Positions 24,311 through 31,220 of a stretch of 37,298 nucleotides of DNA are shown piece by piece; position 1 is the first letter of the stretch, and the number at the start of each line of letters is the position of its first letter. Source of the stretch: Thermoanaerobacterales bacterium (lineage in GTDB: Bacteria; Actinomycetota; Acidimicrobiia; Acidimicrobiales; JACDCH01); the NCBI GenBank assembly GCA_017577565.1, contig PKRH01000014.1, positions 1 to 37,298 of the forward strand. The letters are read 5' to 3'. The notes under the pieces are model-generated. The model was not told the DNA's origin and made no database searches. It was given only the letters and a program-made list of their open reading frames with translations. The translations under genes were made by a program, and so were the position numbers.

Positions 24311-25710
24311 GCCGCACCTCCCGTCCGGGCGGCGGCCGGCCCGGCCCGCCGCCGGCGCGGCCGGCCCACCGCCACCACCTCGTCGAACCCCTGCTCCAGG
24401 CACGCCGCCATGAGGTCCGGGTCGTCGACCGCGGCCCGGTCGCAGGCCAGGGCGATGCAGGCGGTGCGCCCGTGCGACAGGAGGGTGACGCTGAGGGCCG
24501 CGCCCGTCGGGGGCGCGAAGGCCCAGAGCCGGTCGACCCGGGCGCCGGCCAGGTACGGCGGGCGCGCCAAGCCGACGAGGTCGACGACGTCGACGTCGAT
24601 CGACCGCAGGAGGTCGCCGAAGACCCGGGCCACGACGGGGCGGGGGAGGAGGTCGAGCGCGGTGGCCAGCACGTTCGTCGCGGTGACGACCGACCCGCCC
24701 CGCCGGTCGCGGGCGAGGGCGCCGGCGATGCGCACCCGCATGGCGGGATCGGGGTCGTCGACGGGCAGCGTGAACCGGACGGGCACGAACCGGTTGCCGC
24801 CCGGCGGGTCCTCGGGGCGCCGGATGTCGACCGGCATGGTCACCCGGATCTCCCGCACCGGGTGGCCGAGGTGGCGGTGGTAGCGGGCGAGGGCCCCGCC
24901 GACGGCGGCGAGCAGGACGTCGTTGACGGTGCCGCCGGCGACGGCCGCGGCCCGCTCGAGGTCGGTGAGGCGCCGCTCGGTCACCGCCAGCCGGCGGTCG
25001 AGGCTGCGGCCGGCGAGGGCCGGGGAGCCCGAGCCGACGTCGGCCAGCAGGCGGGCGGCGGTGCGACCGAGCCGGACGGGGGCGGCCAGCGCCTCGCCGG
25101 GCCGCCGGGCCGCCCGGAGGAGGTCGCCGGCCAGGCGGCCGGCCCCGCCGACCAGGCGGGCGAGCGGCGGGGCGCCGGGGTCCGCCCCGCCGCGGAGCCC
25201 GCCGGGTCCGCCGCCCGGGGCCCGGGCGCGCCGGCGGCGGGTGTCGAAGAGCGTGCGGGCGACCTCGAGGCTGCCGACCCCGTCGGCGATGGTGTGGTGG
25301 AACCGCAGCACGAGCGCGGCGCGCCCGCCGTCGAGGCCCTCGACGACCGTCATCCGCCACAGCGGGCGGGCGGGGTCGAAGACGGTGACGGCGTCGGGTT
25401 CGGCCACCGCGAGCGCGGCGGTCACCGTGCCGCCGGGCACGTGGGTGCGCCGCACGTGGTGGTCGAGGGCCAGGGGACCGGCGTCGACCCACCGGGGCCG
25501 CCCGAGCCCGAGCGGCGGGGGGACGATCCGCTGGCGCATCCGGGGGAAGCCCTCGGCGGCCCGCCGCACCGCCGCCTCCAGCCCCTCGGGGTCGGGGGCC
25601 CGGTCGAGCAGGGCCACGACGAGGATCGGGGACCGCAGCACGGGGTCGGCCTCGATGCGCCACATCAGGCTGTCCGACGCGGACAACCGGTCGGGGAGCC
25701 TCCGGTCCAC
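24307..25710 (-). CDS. WS/DGAT O-acyltransferase (first of pair)
   Basis: 467 residues. I place the start at GTG 25710 because GGAGG (25720-25716 on the minus strand) lies 5 bp upstream; the in-frame GTG at 25734 lies only 4 bp after the predicted -10. HHTIADG at 138-144 is the catalytic motif; PLWRMTVVEGLDGGRAALVLRFHH and TVNDVLLAAVGGALARY are family features. The C-terminus diverges from its partner (about equal length, low similarity), so they are not recent duplicates and may prefer different substrates or form a pair. A DosR-type box precedes the operon. Confidence 0.9.
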   Translation of the reverse strand: MDRRLPDRLSASDSLMWRIEADPVLRSPILVVALLDRAPDPEGLEAAVRRAAEGFPRMRQRIVPPPLGLGRPRWVDAGPLALDHHVRRTHVPGGTVTAALAVAEPDAVTVFDPARPLWRMTVVEGLDGGRAALVLRFHHTIADGVGSLEVARTLFDTRRRRARAPGGGPGGLRGGADPGAPPLARLVGGAGRLAGDLLRAARRPGEALAAPVRLGRTAARLLADVGSGSPALAGRSLDRRLAVTERRLTDLERAAAVAGGTVNDVLLAAVGGALARYHRHLGHPVREIRVTMPVDIRRPEDPPGGNRFVPVRFTLPVDDPDPAMRVRIAGALARDRRGGSVVTATNVLATALDLLPRPVVARVFGDLLRSIDVDVVDLVGLARPPYLAGARVDRLWAFAPPTGAALSVTLLSHGRTACIALACDRAAVDDPDLMAACLEQGFDEVVAVGRPRRRRAGPAAARTGGAA

Positions 25711-25738
25711 GACGCCCTCCGTGATCGACGACACGCTC

Positions 25739-25781
25739 AGAGTGCACTCGTTCGGTACCCGCCGCCAGGGGCGAACGTCCC
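25739..25781 (-). promoter_or_regulatory. DosR-type box plus -10 of the WS/DGAT operon
   Basis: In the direction of transcription: GGGAC-GTTC-GCCCC (25781-25768), 23 bp, CACTCT (25744-25739). The start used is probably GTG 25710 with a short leader and its own ribosome site. GAGTGCACTC (25740-25749) is a 10-bp palindrome overlapping the -10, and CGTTCG/CGAACG (25749-25754, 25772-25777) are further repeats in this divergent region. Confidence 0.72.
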
Positions 25782-25834
25782 CGCTGTGAGCGCGGAGCGA
25801 CCGCCCGACGTGGCCGTCCCTGGTCGTGACGCCG

Positions 25835-25840
25835 TAGGGT
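25835..25840 (+). promoter_or_regulatory. -10-like hexamer of the alpha/beta hydrolase gene
   Basis: TAGGGT (TANNNT), 18 bp before ATG 25859, which has a GAGGAAGG ribosome site. No box at the standard distance on this strand. Confidence 0.35.
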
Positions 25841-25858
25841 GCAGGTCAGAGGAAGGAC

Positions 25859-26740
25859 ATGACGACGTCGATGCGCACTCGGGCGGGCGCGCTGCAGGCG
25901 GTGCACGACCCGCACCACGGGACGTTCGACTGGCGCGGCCGCACGCTGGCCTACGAGGTGCACGGCCGGGGGGACCGGGTCGTCGTGCTCATGCACGGGC
26001 TGCTCATGGACGCCCGGCTCAACCGCGGCGTGGCCCGGGCGCTGGCCGCCCGGGGCTACCGGGTGGTCCTGCTCGACCTGCTGGGCCACGGCGAGAGCGA
26101 CCGGCCCCACCGCGCCGCCGAGTACCGCATGGACACCTACGTCGACCAGGTCGTCGCCCTGCTCGACCACCTGGGGCTCGACCGGGCGGTGGTGGGCGGC
26201 GTGTCGCTCGGGGCCAACGTGTCGCTGCTGCTCGCCGCCCGGCACCCGGAGCGGGTGACGGCGCTGTGGATCGAGATGCCGGTGCTGGAGCGGGCGGTGC
26301 CGGCGGCGGCGATGACGTTCGTGCCGGCGCTGGTGACGCTCCACTACGCCATGCCGCTGGCCCGGCTGGCCAGCCGGGTGGCCCGGGTCCTCCGCCGCAC
26401 CCGCCACGACCTGGTCGCCAGCGCCCTGGCGCCGCTGGCGTCGCCGCCCGACACCGCGGTGGCCGTGCTGCACGGCATCCTCGTCGGCCCGGTGGCGCCG
26501 ACCAAGGACGAGCGCCGCGCCATCGAGGTCCCGGCCCTGGTCATCGGGCACCGGGCGGACCTCATCCACCCGTTCAGCGACGCCGAGGCCCTGGCCCGCC
26601 AGATGCCCAACGCCACCCTCGTGCAGGCCCACAGCATCGTCGAGCTGCGGCTCCGGCCCGGGCGGCTGATGGGCGAGATCGACCGCTTCCTGGCCGGTGT
26701 GTGGGCGGACGAGGAGCTGCCGGCCGCCGCCGGCCACTGA
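25859..26740 (+). CDS. Alpha/beta-fold hydrolase
   Basis: 293 residues; ATG follows GAGGAAGG. VVVLMHGLLMDARLN is the oxyanion-loop strand, LLDLLGHGESDRP the typical second cue, and Ser116 in GGVSLGANVSL the nucleophile; Asp in GHRADLIHPF and His in AHSIVELR complete the triad. The Ser nucleophile excludes OleB, which uses Asp. There is a hydrophobic cap region around 145-175. Divergent from the WS/DGAT operon and convergent with the KAS III operon, so a lipid esterase or thioesterase is plausible. Substrate unknown. Confidence 0.88.
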   Translation: MTTSMRTRAGALQAVHDPHHGTFDWRGRTLAYEVHGRGDRVVVLMHGLLMDARLNRGVARALAARGYRVVLLDLLGHGESDRPHRAAEYRMDTYVDQVVALLDHLGLDRAVVGGVSLGANVSLLLAARHPERVTALWIEMPVLERAVPAAAMTFVPALVTLHYAMPLARLASRVARVLRRTRHDLVASALAPLASPPDTAVAVLHGILVGPVAPTKDERRAIEVPALVIGHRADLIHPFSDAEALARQMPNATLVQAHSIVELRLRPGRLMGEIDRFLAGVWADEELPAAAGH

Positions 26741-26748
26741 CCGGTCAG
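26737..26748. terminator. Palindrome carrying both stop codons
   Basis: CTGACCGGTCAG is a perfect 12-bp palindrome that contains the TGA of the hydrolase and the TGA of the opposing KAS III gene. Too small to be a strong terminator. TGACCGGTCA recurs at 32732-32741. Confidence 0.35.
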
Positions 26749-27617
26749 GGCAGGACCAGCGCCGCCACGGCCGCCGGACCCGCCCCGCCCGACACGAGCA
26801 GCGCGGTGCGCCCGGCCAGGCCGGCCGCCGGCGCCGCCGCCTCCAGGGCGACGGCCAGCCCTGCGGTGTGCACCGGGCGCCCGTCACGGGGCCGGCCCAC
26901 CCGGGCCGGGGGCACGCCGAGCCGGTCGGCGAGCGCGCCGAGGAACTCGGCGGTCAGCGGGTTGGCGACGACGAGGTCGAGGTCGTCCGGCGTCAGGCCC
27001 CGGTCGGCGAGCAGGGCGCCCGCCACGTCGCCCGCCAGGGCGCCGGCCGCGGCGTCGGCTCCGGCCGGCCGGGTGACGGTGAGCCGGTTGCGCCGGCCGT
27101 CGAAGGCGACCGTCGCCGTCAACGTCGGGCCCGGTGGGGACCCCGTGGACGCCCGGAACCCGGCGATCCCACCGGTCCCCTCGCCCCGCCCGCACACGAC
27201 GGCGGCGCCGACCGGCGCGAACGGGAACCCGGGCGCCAGGCCCCGGCCGGGGTCGGCGTCGCTGGCGACGACGAGGGCGTGGTCGACGGCGCCGGTCCGC
27301 AGGAAGCCGTCGGCGACCCGCAGCCCGGTCAGCATCCCGCACGACCCGTCGGCGACGTCGAAGGAGAACGTGCCGTGGCCGCCGGGGTGGGGGTCGTCGG
27401 GGTTGGCGCCGAGGTCGTCCTGGACGAGGGCCGCCAGCGCCGGCTCGCCCAGCAGCCGCTCGTGGTAGAGGCCGGCGTTGACGAGCAGGTCGACGTCGGC
27501 GGGGGTCAGCCCGGCCCGCCGCAGCGCCCGGCGGGCGGCGGCGACGGCCAGGCGGCGGGCGCCCCGGCGCCACCGGCCGCCCTCGACGACGGTGACGGAC
27601 TCAAGGACGGACGGCAC
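26745..27617 (-). CDS. Degenerate KAS III-like subunit (thiolase fold)
   Basis: 290 residues from GTG 27617 (GGAGG 6 bp upstream). Overlaps the upstream KAS III gene by 17 bp. It begins where KAS III proteins have their first long helix (RRLAVAAARRALRRAGL), so about 50 N-terminal residues of the fold are missing. Cys93 in DVADGSCGMLTG matches the nucleophile and Glu58 in GEPALAALV matches the Glu of its partner. But the PHQ position reads VVANPLT and the GNTAS position reads DGRPVHTAG, so catalytic His and Asn appear lost. I infer a regulatory or half-active partner of the upstream enzyme. Confidence 0.8.
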   Translation of the reverse strand: MPSVLESVTVVEGGRWRRGARRLAVAAARRALRRAGLTPADVDLLVNAGLYHERLLGEPALAALVQDDLGANPDDPHPGGHGTFSFDVADGSCGMLTGLRVADGFLRTGAVDHALVVASDADPGRGLAPGFPFAPVGAAVVCGRGEGTGGIAGFRASTGSPPGPTLTATVAFDGRRNRLTVTRPAGADAAAGALAGDVAGALLADRGLTPDDLDLVVANPLTAEFLGALADRLGVPPARVGRPRDGRPVHTAGLAVALEAAAPAAGLAGRTALLVSGGAGPAAVAALVLP

Positions 27618-28704
27618 GGCACGCCTCCAGGCAGGGGTCGACCGTGAAGAGCACGACGCCGATCTCCAGGCCGGACGCGAGCGCGACCAGCGCCACCCGG
27701 TCGCCGGCGCGCAGGCGGCCGGCGTCGAGCTCCTCGACGAGGGCGACGACGTGCGTCGTCGACGCGGTGTTGCCGTAGCGGTCGACCGTCACCACCGGCG
27801 GGTTGCGGGGCGTGGCGCCGAGGGCGGCGGCGACCGTCCGCATCCCGGTGCGGATGGCCCGCACCGAGGTCTGGTGGGGGATGACGTGGTCGAGGTCGGT
27901 GACCTCGAGGCCGGCGGCGTCCAGCGCCTCGCGCAGCAGGAGGGGCGTGTCCGCGATGGCCACCCGGTGGATCGCCCGGGCCCGAGTGGACATGCGGGCG
28001 CCGGGCTCCCGCCGGGCCGGCGCGGCGAGGCACAGCCGGCTGTGCCCGGCCACGGTCGTGAAGCCGGCGAGGGCGAGGCCGGGCTCGCCCTCGCCGGCAC
28101 GCTCCACGAGCACGGCCGCGCCCGCGTCGCCGAGCGTGAGCGACGCCAGCTCGCGGCTGGCGATGGAGCGGACGTGGCGGGCGGCGTTGGTCGCCAGGCC
28201 CGAGATGCGCTCGCCGCTCACGACCAGGGCGCACCGCACCTCGCCCCGGCGCACCCAGTTGTTCGCCACGGCGACGCCGGTGAGGGTGCCGGCGCAGGCG
28301 TTCGCGACGTCGAACGTCACCGCCCGGCCGGCCCCGATCGCCCGGGCGACCGCGGCGGCGGTCGTCGGCTCGAACCAGTGGACCAGGCCGTCCCGGTACT
28401 TCGTGATGCTGCAGCTGACCAGGAGCTCGACGTCCTCGGCCCGCCGGCCGGCACGGGCCAGGCAGTCCCGGGCGGCGCCGACGGCGAGGCCGAGGGAGTC
28501 GTCCTCGGTCGCCACCCGACGCTCCCGGATGCCGGTCAGGTGCTCGAGGTCGATGCGCGTCCGGTGCCGGGTGGACCGCATGAGCTCGGCGGTGGTGAGC
28601 CGGGCGGGCGGGAGCGCCCGGCCGACCCCGGCGATCCGGGCCCGGTACGGCCCCCGCTCGTCCTCGGCGGCCACCTCGGTCAGCATCCAGTGCGTCGGTC
28701 GCAC
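27601..28704 (-). CDS. KAS III-family condensing enzyme (OleA/FabH-like)
   Basis: 367 residues from GTG 28704. Catalytic triad complete: Cys137 (VANACAGTL), His277 (IPHQTS), Asn312 (YGNTAST). Glu112 in FEPTTAAAV, 25 residues before the Cys, sits where OleA has its key Glu, so long-chain acyl-CoA condensation is more likely than FabH-type initiation. GIRERRV is another family cue. First gene of an operon with the degenerate paralogue, preceded by a DosR-type box. A product such as a beta-keto acid or ketone is inference; no OleC or OleD gene is near. Confidence 0.88.
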   Translation of the reverse strand: MRPTHWMLTEVAAEDERGPYRARIAGVGRALPPARLTTAELMRSTRHRTRIDLEHLTGIRERRVATEDDSLGLAVGAARDCLARAGRRAEDVELLVSCSITKYRDGLVHWFEPTTAAAVARAIGAGRAVTFDVANACAGTLTGVAVANNWVRRGEVRCALVVSGERISGLATNAARHVRSIASRELASLTLGDAGAAVLVERAGEGEPGLALAGFTTVAGHSRLCLAAPARREPGARMSTRARAIHRVAIADTPLLLREALDAAGLEVTDLDHVIPHQTSVRAIRTGMRTVAAALGATPRNPPVVTVDRYGNTASTTHVVALVEELDAGRLRAGDRVALVALASGLEIGVVLFTVDPCLEACRAVRP

Positions 28705-28710
28705 GACCTC

Positions 28711-28753
28711 AGCGTGCGCCCGACCACGGTGCGTGGCCAGTGCCGAAGGTCCG
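28711..28753 (-). promoter_or_regulatory. DosR-type box plus -10 of the KAS III operon
   Basis: In the direction of transcription: CGGAC-CTTC-GGCAC (28753-28740), 23 bp, CACGCT (28716-28711), 6 bp, GTG 28704. Identical to the CBS box at 12 of 14 positions. Confidence 0.68.
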
Positions 28754-28761
28754 CGGCCCGG

Positions 28762-28780
28762 GGGACGGGGAGCCCGTCCC
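28762..28780 (-). terminator. Hairpin after the universal stress protein gene
   Basis: GGGACGGG (28762-28769) and CCCGTCCC (28773-28780) pair perfectly with loop GAG, 8 bp after the stop of the minus-strand USP gene. Confidence 0.65.
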
Positions 28781-28788
28781 GGCCCGGC

Positions 28789-29664
28789 TCAGGACGAGGG
28801 GATGACGACGACCGGGCAGTCGGCGTGGTTGACGACGTGCTGGGTGACCGACCCCAGCAGCAGGCCGGCGAACCCGCCGAGTCCCCGGGACCCGAGGACG
28901 ATCAGGTCGGCGCCCTCGGCCACGTCGAGGACGACCCGGGCGGCGTTGCCCATCGCCACGATGCGCTCGGGCGGTCGGGGCAGGCCCCGGGTGTCGGCGC
29001 CGTCGACCATCTGGTCGACGAGGCGCCGGGCCTCCTCCTCGAGCGCGCCGGTGTCGACGGGGACCGGCGCCAGGGGGTGGCCGACGACGTAGGGCAGGTG
29101 CCAGGCGTGCACGACGTCGACGGTCGCCCGGCGGAGCCGTCCCTCGTCCAGCGCCCACTCCAGCGCCCACCGGCTGGCGGCCGAGCCGTCGACGCCGACG
29201 ACGACCCGGGGCGTGCCCTCGGGGGTGGCGTCCTCCTCGTCGCGGGCGGGGACCACCGCCAGCGGCCGGTCGGTGTGGTGGAGGCACTGCTGGGCGACCG
29301 AGCCGAGCAGCATGCCCCGGAAGCCCCCGACACCCCGGGCGCCGACCACGACGAGGTCGGCCCCGGCGTCGGCGGCGGCGTCGAGCAGCGCCCGCGACGC
29401 CTGGCCGAAGACGACCCGGCGGTCGACGTGCTCGGCCGCCTCCTCGCCGAGGGCGTCGGCCACGGCCCGGCGCAGCGCCTCCTGCGCCTCGGTGTCGCTG
29501 TAGGCGGGCTCGAAGGACCCGTCGTCCGCCGCGGGCGGGTCGTAGTAGCCCCACACGTACACGGCGGTCACGGCGAGGTCGCGCAGCCGCCCCTCGGCGA
29601 CGGCCCAGCGGAGGGCGGCGGCGCTGTTCCGCGAGCCGTCGACGCCGACGATGATCCGTCCCAT
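28789..29664 (-). CDS. Tandem universal stress protein
   Basis: 291 residues with two USP domains. Each opens with VGVDGS and ends with the ATP-loop pattern: GARGVGGFRGMLLGSVAQ at about 120 and GSRGLGGFAGLLLGSVTQ at about 262 (G-2x-G-9x-G-S). ATP binding is therefore likely. The size matches DosR-regulated tandem USPs of M. tuberculosis such as Rv2623. The start at ATG 29664 agrees with the leaderless promoter and DosR-type box. Divergent from the Hsp20-USP operon. Confidence 0.93.
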   Translation of the reverse strand: MGRIIVGVDGSRNSAAALRWAVAEGRLRDLAVTAVYVWGYYDPPAADDGSFEPAYSDTEAQEALRRAVADALGEEAAEHVDRRVVFGQASRALLDAAADAGADLVVVGARGVGGFRGMLLGSVAQQCLHHTDRPLAVVPARDEEDATPEGTPRVVVGVDGSAASRWALEWALDEGRLRRATVDVVHAWHLPYVVGHPLAPVPVDTGALEEEARRLVDQMVDGADTRGLPRPPERIVAMGNAARVVLDVAEGADLIVLGSRGLGGFAGLLLGSVTQHVVNHADCPVVVIPSS

Positions 29665-29670
29665 GCCGCC

Positions 29671-29713
29671 AGGGTGCCCGCCGACGGTCCCGGCGGCCAG
29701 GGTCGAAGGTCGC
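29671..29713 (-). promoter_or_regulatory. DosR-type box plus -10 of the USP gene
   Basis: In the direction of transcription: GCGAC-CTTC-GACCC (29713-29700), 23 bp, CACCCT (29676-29671), 6 bp, ATG 29664. Confidence 0.7.
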
Positions 29714-29766
29714 AACCTCGGGATCCGATGTGTGGTCCGACCGTGGGGGCGGGAAGGAGATGCGGT

Positions 29767-29782
29767 GTGTGGAGACCCACAC
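29767..29782. promoter_or_regulatory. Inverted repeat in the Hsp20 leader
   Basis: GTGTGG-AGAC-CCACAC lies 24 bp before the Hsp20 ATG and could form a small hairpin or an operator. No -10 at the standard distance from a DosR-type box is seen on this strand. Confidence 0.3.
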
Positions 29783-29805
29783 GGCAACGACGCAGGAGGA
29801 CCCCC

Positions 29806-30237
29806 ATGGCGACCTTGACGCGACGCGACCTCTTCGACCTCCCGGACCTCTTCCCCGACGTCTTCCGGCGGCTGTGGGACTTCGAGCCCGGCACGGGCTG
29901 GCTGCGGGTCGAGGAGTTCATCGACGACGACGGGACCCTGGTCGTCCGCGCCGAGCTCCCGGACATCGACCCGGACAAGGACGTCGACCTGCGTGTCGTC
30001 AACGACGTCCTGCACATCGACGCCCGCCGGGAGGAGCGGAGCGAGACCAAGACCAAGGAGGCCTACCGCTCCGAGTTCCGCTACGGCTCGTTCTCCCGTA
30101 GCGTTCCCCTCCCGGAGGGGGCGAACGTGGACGACATCCAGGCCAGCTACAAGGACGGGATCCTCGAGGTGCGGGTCCCGATGCCCAAGGAGGAGGGGCA
30201 GGAGGCCGTGAAGAAGGTGCCCATCACGCGTGGGTGA
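29806..30237 (+). CDS. Hsp20/alpha-crystallin small heat shock protein
   Basis: 143 residues; AGGAGG (29794-29799) supports the start. The alpha-crystallin domain spans about 35-130: VEEFIDDDGTLVVRAELPDI, VLHIDARREERS, FSRSVPLPEGANVDDIQASYKDGILEVRVP. The C-terminal VPI is the short I-x-I-like tail that docks neighbouring subunits. It acts as an ATP-independent holdase; HspX of M. tuberculosis is the DosR-induced relative. Overlaps the next gene by 8 bp, so the USP is co-translated. Confidence 0.93.
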   Translation: MATLTRRDLFDLPDLFPDVFRRLWDFEPGTGWLRVEEFIDDDGTLVVRAELPDIDPDKDVDLRVVNDVLHIDARREERSETKTKEAYRSEFRYGSFSRSVPLPEGANVDDIQASYKDGILEVRVPMPKEEGQEAVKKVPITRG

Positions 30238-31123
30238 CGTCCGCCGCCTCGTGGTGGCGGTCGACGGGTCGGCCGCGTCGCAGGAGGCCCTGCGGTGGGC
30301 GGGCGCGCTCGCCCACCGCACCGGGGCCGAGCTCGTGGCCGTGCACGCCGTCGGCCTCCTCGAGGTGGCGCACGACCCGGCGACGCCGCCCGAGCGGTGG
30401 CGCGCCGAGCTGCGGCAGCGCGTGGAGGGCTGGTGCCACGGGCTGCCCGGCGACGGCGGCTGCCGGGTCGAGCTGCGTGACGGCTCGCCGCTCGACGCCG
30501 TCCCGGCCGTCGTCGAGGAGGTCGGCGCCGACCTCGTCGTCGTCGGCTCCCGCGGCGTCGGCGGCACCCCCGAGCGGGCGCTCGGGTCCACCAGCCTGCA
30601 CCTGCTGCGCACGGCCAGCGTGCCGACCCTCGTCGTCCCCGACCGGCCCGGGGCGCCCCCGGCGGGGGTCGGCGAGCCCGTGGCGGTGCGCCAGGTGCTC
30701 GTCGGGGTCGACGGCTCCGACCTCTCCCTGGCCGCGCTCGACCTGGCCGCGGACCTCGCCGGCCTGCTCGGGGCCGCGCTGACGGTCGCCCAGGTCGTCG
30801 AGCCGGTCGAGGCCTTCCCCCTCGGGCCCGAGACGGCGGCCGCCGCCGAGCACGAGGAGGAGGCCCCGGCCCGGGCGGCCGCGGCCCTCGAGCCGGTCGT
30901 CGCCCCGGTGCGCGAGCGCGGCCTCACCGTGCAGGTGCGCACCGCCGAGGGCGACCCGGCGCCGACCCTCCTCGCGATGGCCGACGAGGTCGGCGCCGAC
31001 CTCGTCGTGGTCGGCACCCGGGGGCGCGGGGGCCCGGGCGAGCTGCTGCTGGGCAGCGTGGCCCGGGCCGTGGCCGGCGCGGCGGCGTGCCCGACGCTCG
31101 TCGTCCCCGCCCGCCGCGCCTGA
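30230..31123 (+). CDS. Tandem universal stress protein (second)
   Basis: 297 residues from GTG 30230, within the Hsp20 tail. Two USP domains: the first has VVAVDGS and GSRGVGGTPERALGSTS; the second has VGVDGSD and GTRGRGGPGELLLGSVA. In the first the third Gly region is altered, so nucleotide binding may be weaker there. Same length as M. tuberculosis Rv2623 (297 aa). In an operon with Hsp20. Confidence 0.92.
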   Translation: MGDVRRLVVAVDGSAASQEALRWAGALAHRTGAELVAVHAVGLLEVAHDPATPPERWRAELRQRVEGWCHGLPGDGGCRVELRDGSPLDAVPAVVEEVGADLVVVGSRGVGGTPERALGSTSLHLLRTASVPTLVVPDRPGAPPAGVGEPVAVRQVLVGVDGSDLSLAALDLAADLAGLLGAALTVAQVVEPVEAFPLGPETAAAAEHEEEAPARAAAALEPVVAPVRERGLTVQVRTAEGDPAPTLLAMADEVGADLVVVGTRGRGGPGELLLGSVARAVAGAAACPTLVVPARRA

Positions 31124-31125
31124 GT

Positions 31126-31139
31126 GGGACCAAGGTCCC
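31126..31139. promoter_or_regulatory. Distal palindromic DosR-type box
   Basis: GGGAC-CAAG-GTCCC, inside a 7-bp-arm inverted repeat TGGGACC-AA-GGTCCCA (31125-31140). It is the copy nearest to the mycobacterial DosR consensus. It lies 44 bp upstream of the proximal box. It starts 3 bp after the USP stop, so a terminator function is the alternative. Confidence 0.6.
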
Positions 31140-31143
31140 ACGA

Positions 31144-31166
31144 CCCGAGGACCCTCGTCCCTCGGG
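31144..31166 (+). terminator. Hairpin between USP and oxidase genes
   Basis: CCCGAGG (31144-31150) pairs with CCTCGGG (31160-31166). It competes with GTCCC-TC-GGGAC (31157-31168). It could end the Hsp20-USP transcript. Confidence 0.4.
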
Positions 31167-31169
31167 ACC

Positions 31170-31212
31170 GGGACCCGGGGCCCTGCCGCGCCGCGCGCGG
31201 CTCGTCCACCCT
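31170..31212 (+). promoter_or_regulatory. Proximal DosR-type box plus -10 of the oxidase gene
   Basis: GGGAC-CCGG-GGCCC (31170-31183), 23 bp, CACCCT (31207-31212), 8 bp, ATG 31221. The -10 is identical to that of the USP promoter at 29676-29671. Confidence 0.7.
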
Positions 31213-31220
31213 GGGTCCCG

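Noticed and set aside
25740..25749. GAGTGCACTC as a TetR-type operator
   Set aside because: A 10-bp palindrome occurs often by chance in such DNA and no TetR gene is nearby; kept only as a note in the promoter entry.
25859..26740. OleB (beta-lactone decarboxylase) beside an OleA-like enzyme
   Set aside because: The nucleophile motif is GVSLGA with Ser; OleB has Asp in a haloalkane-dehalogenase-like motif. No OleC or OleD gene is present.
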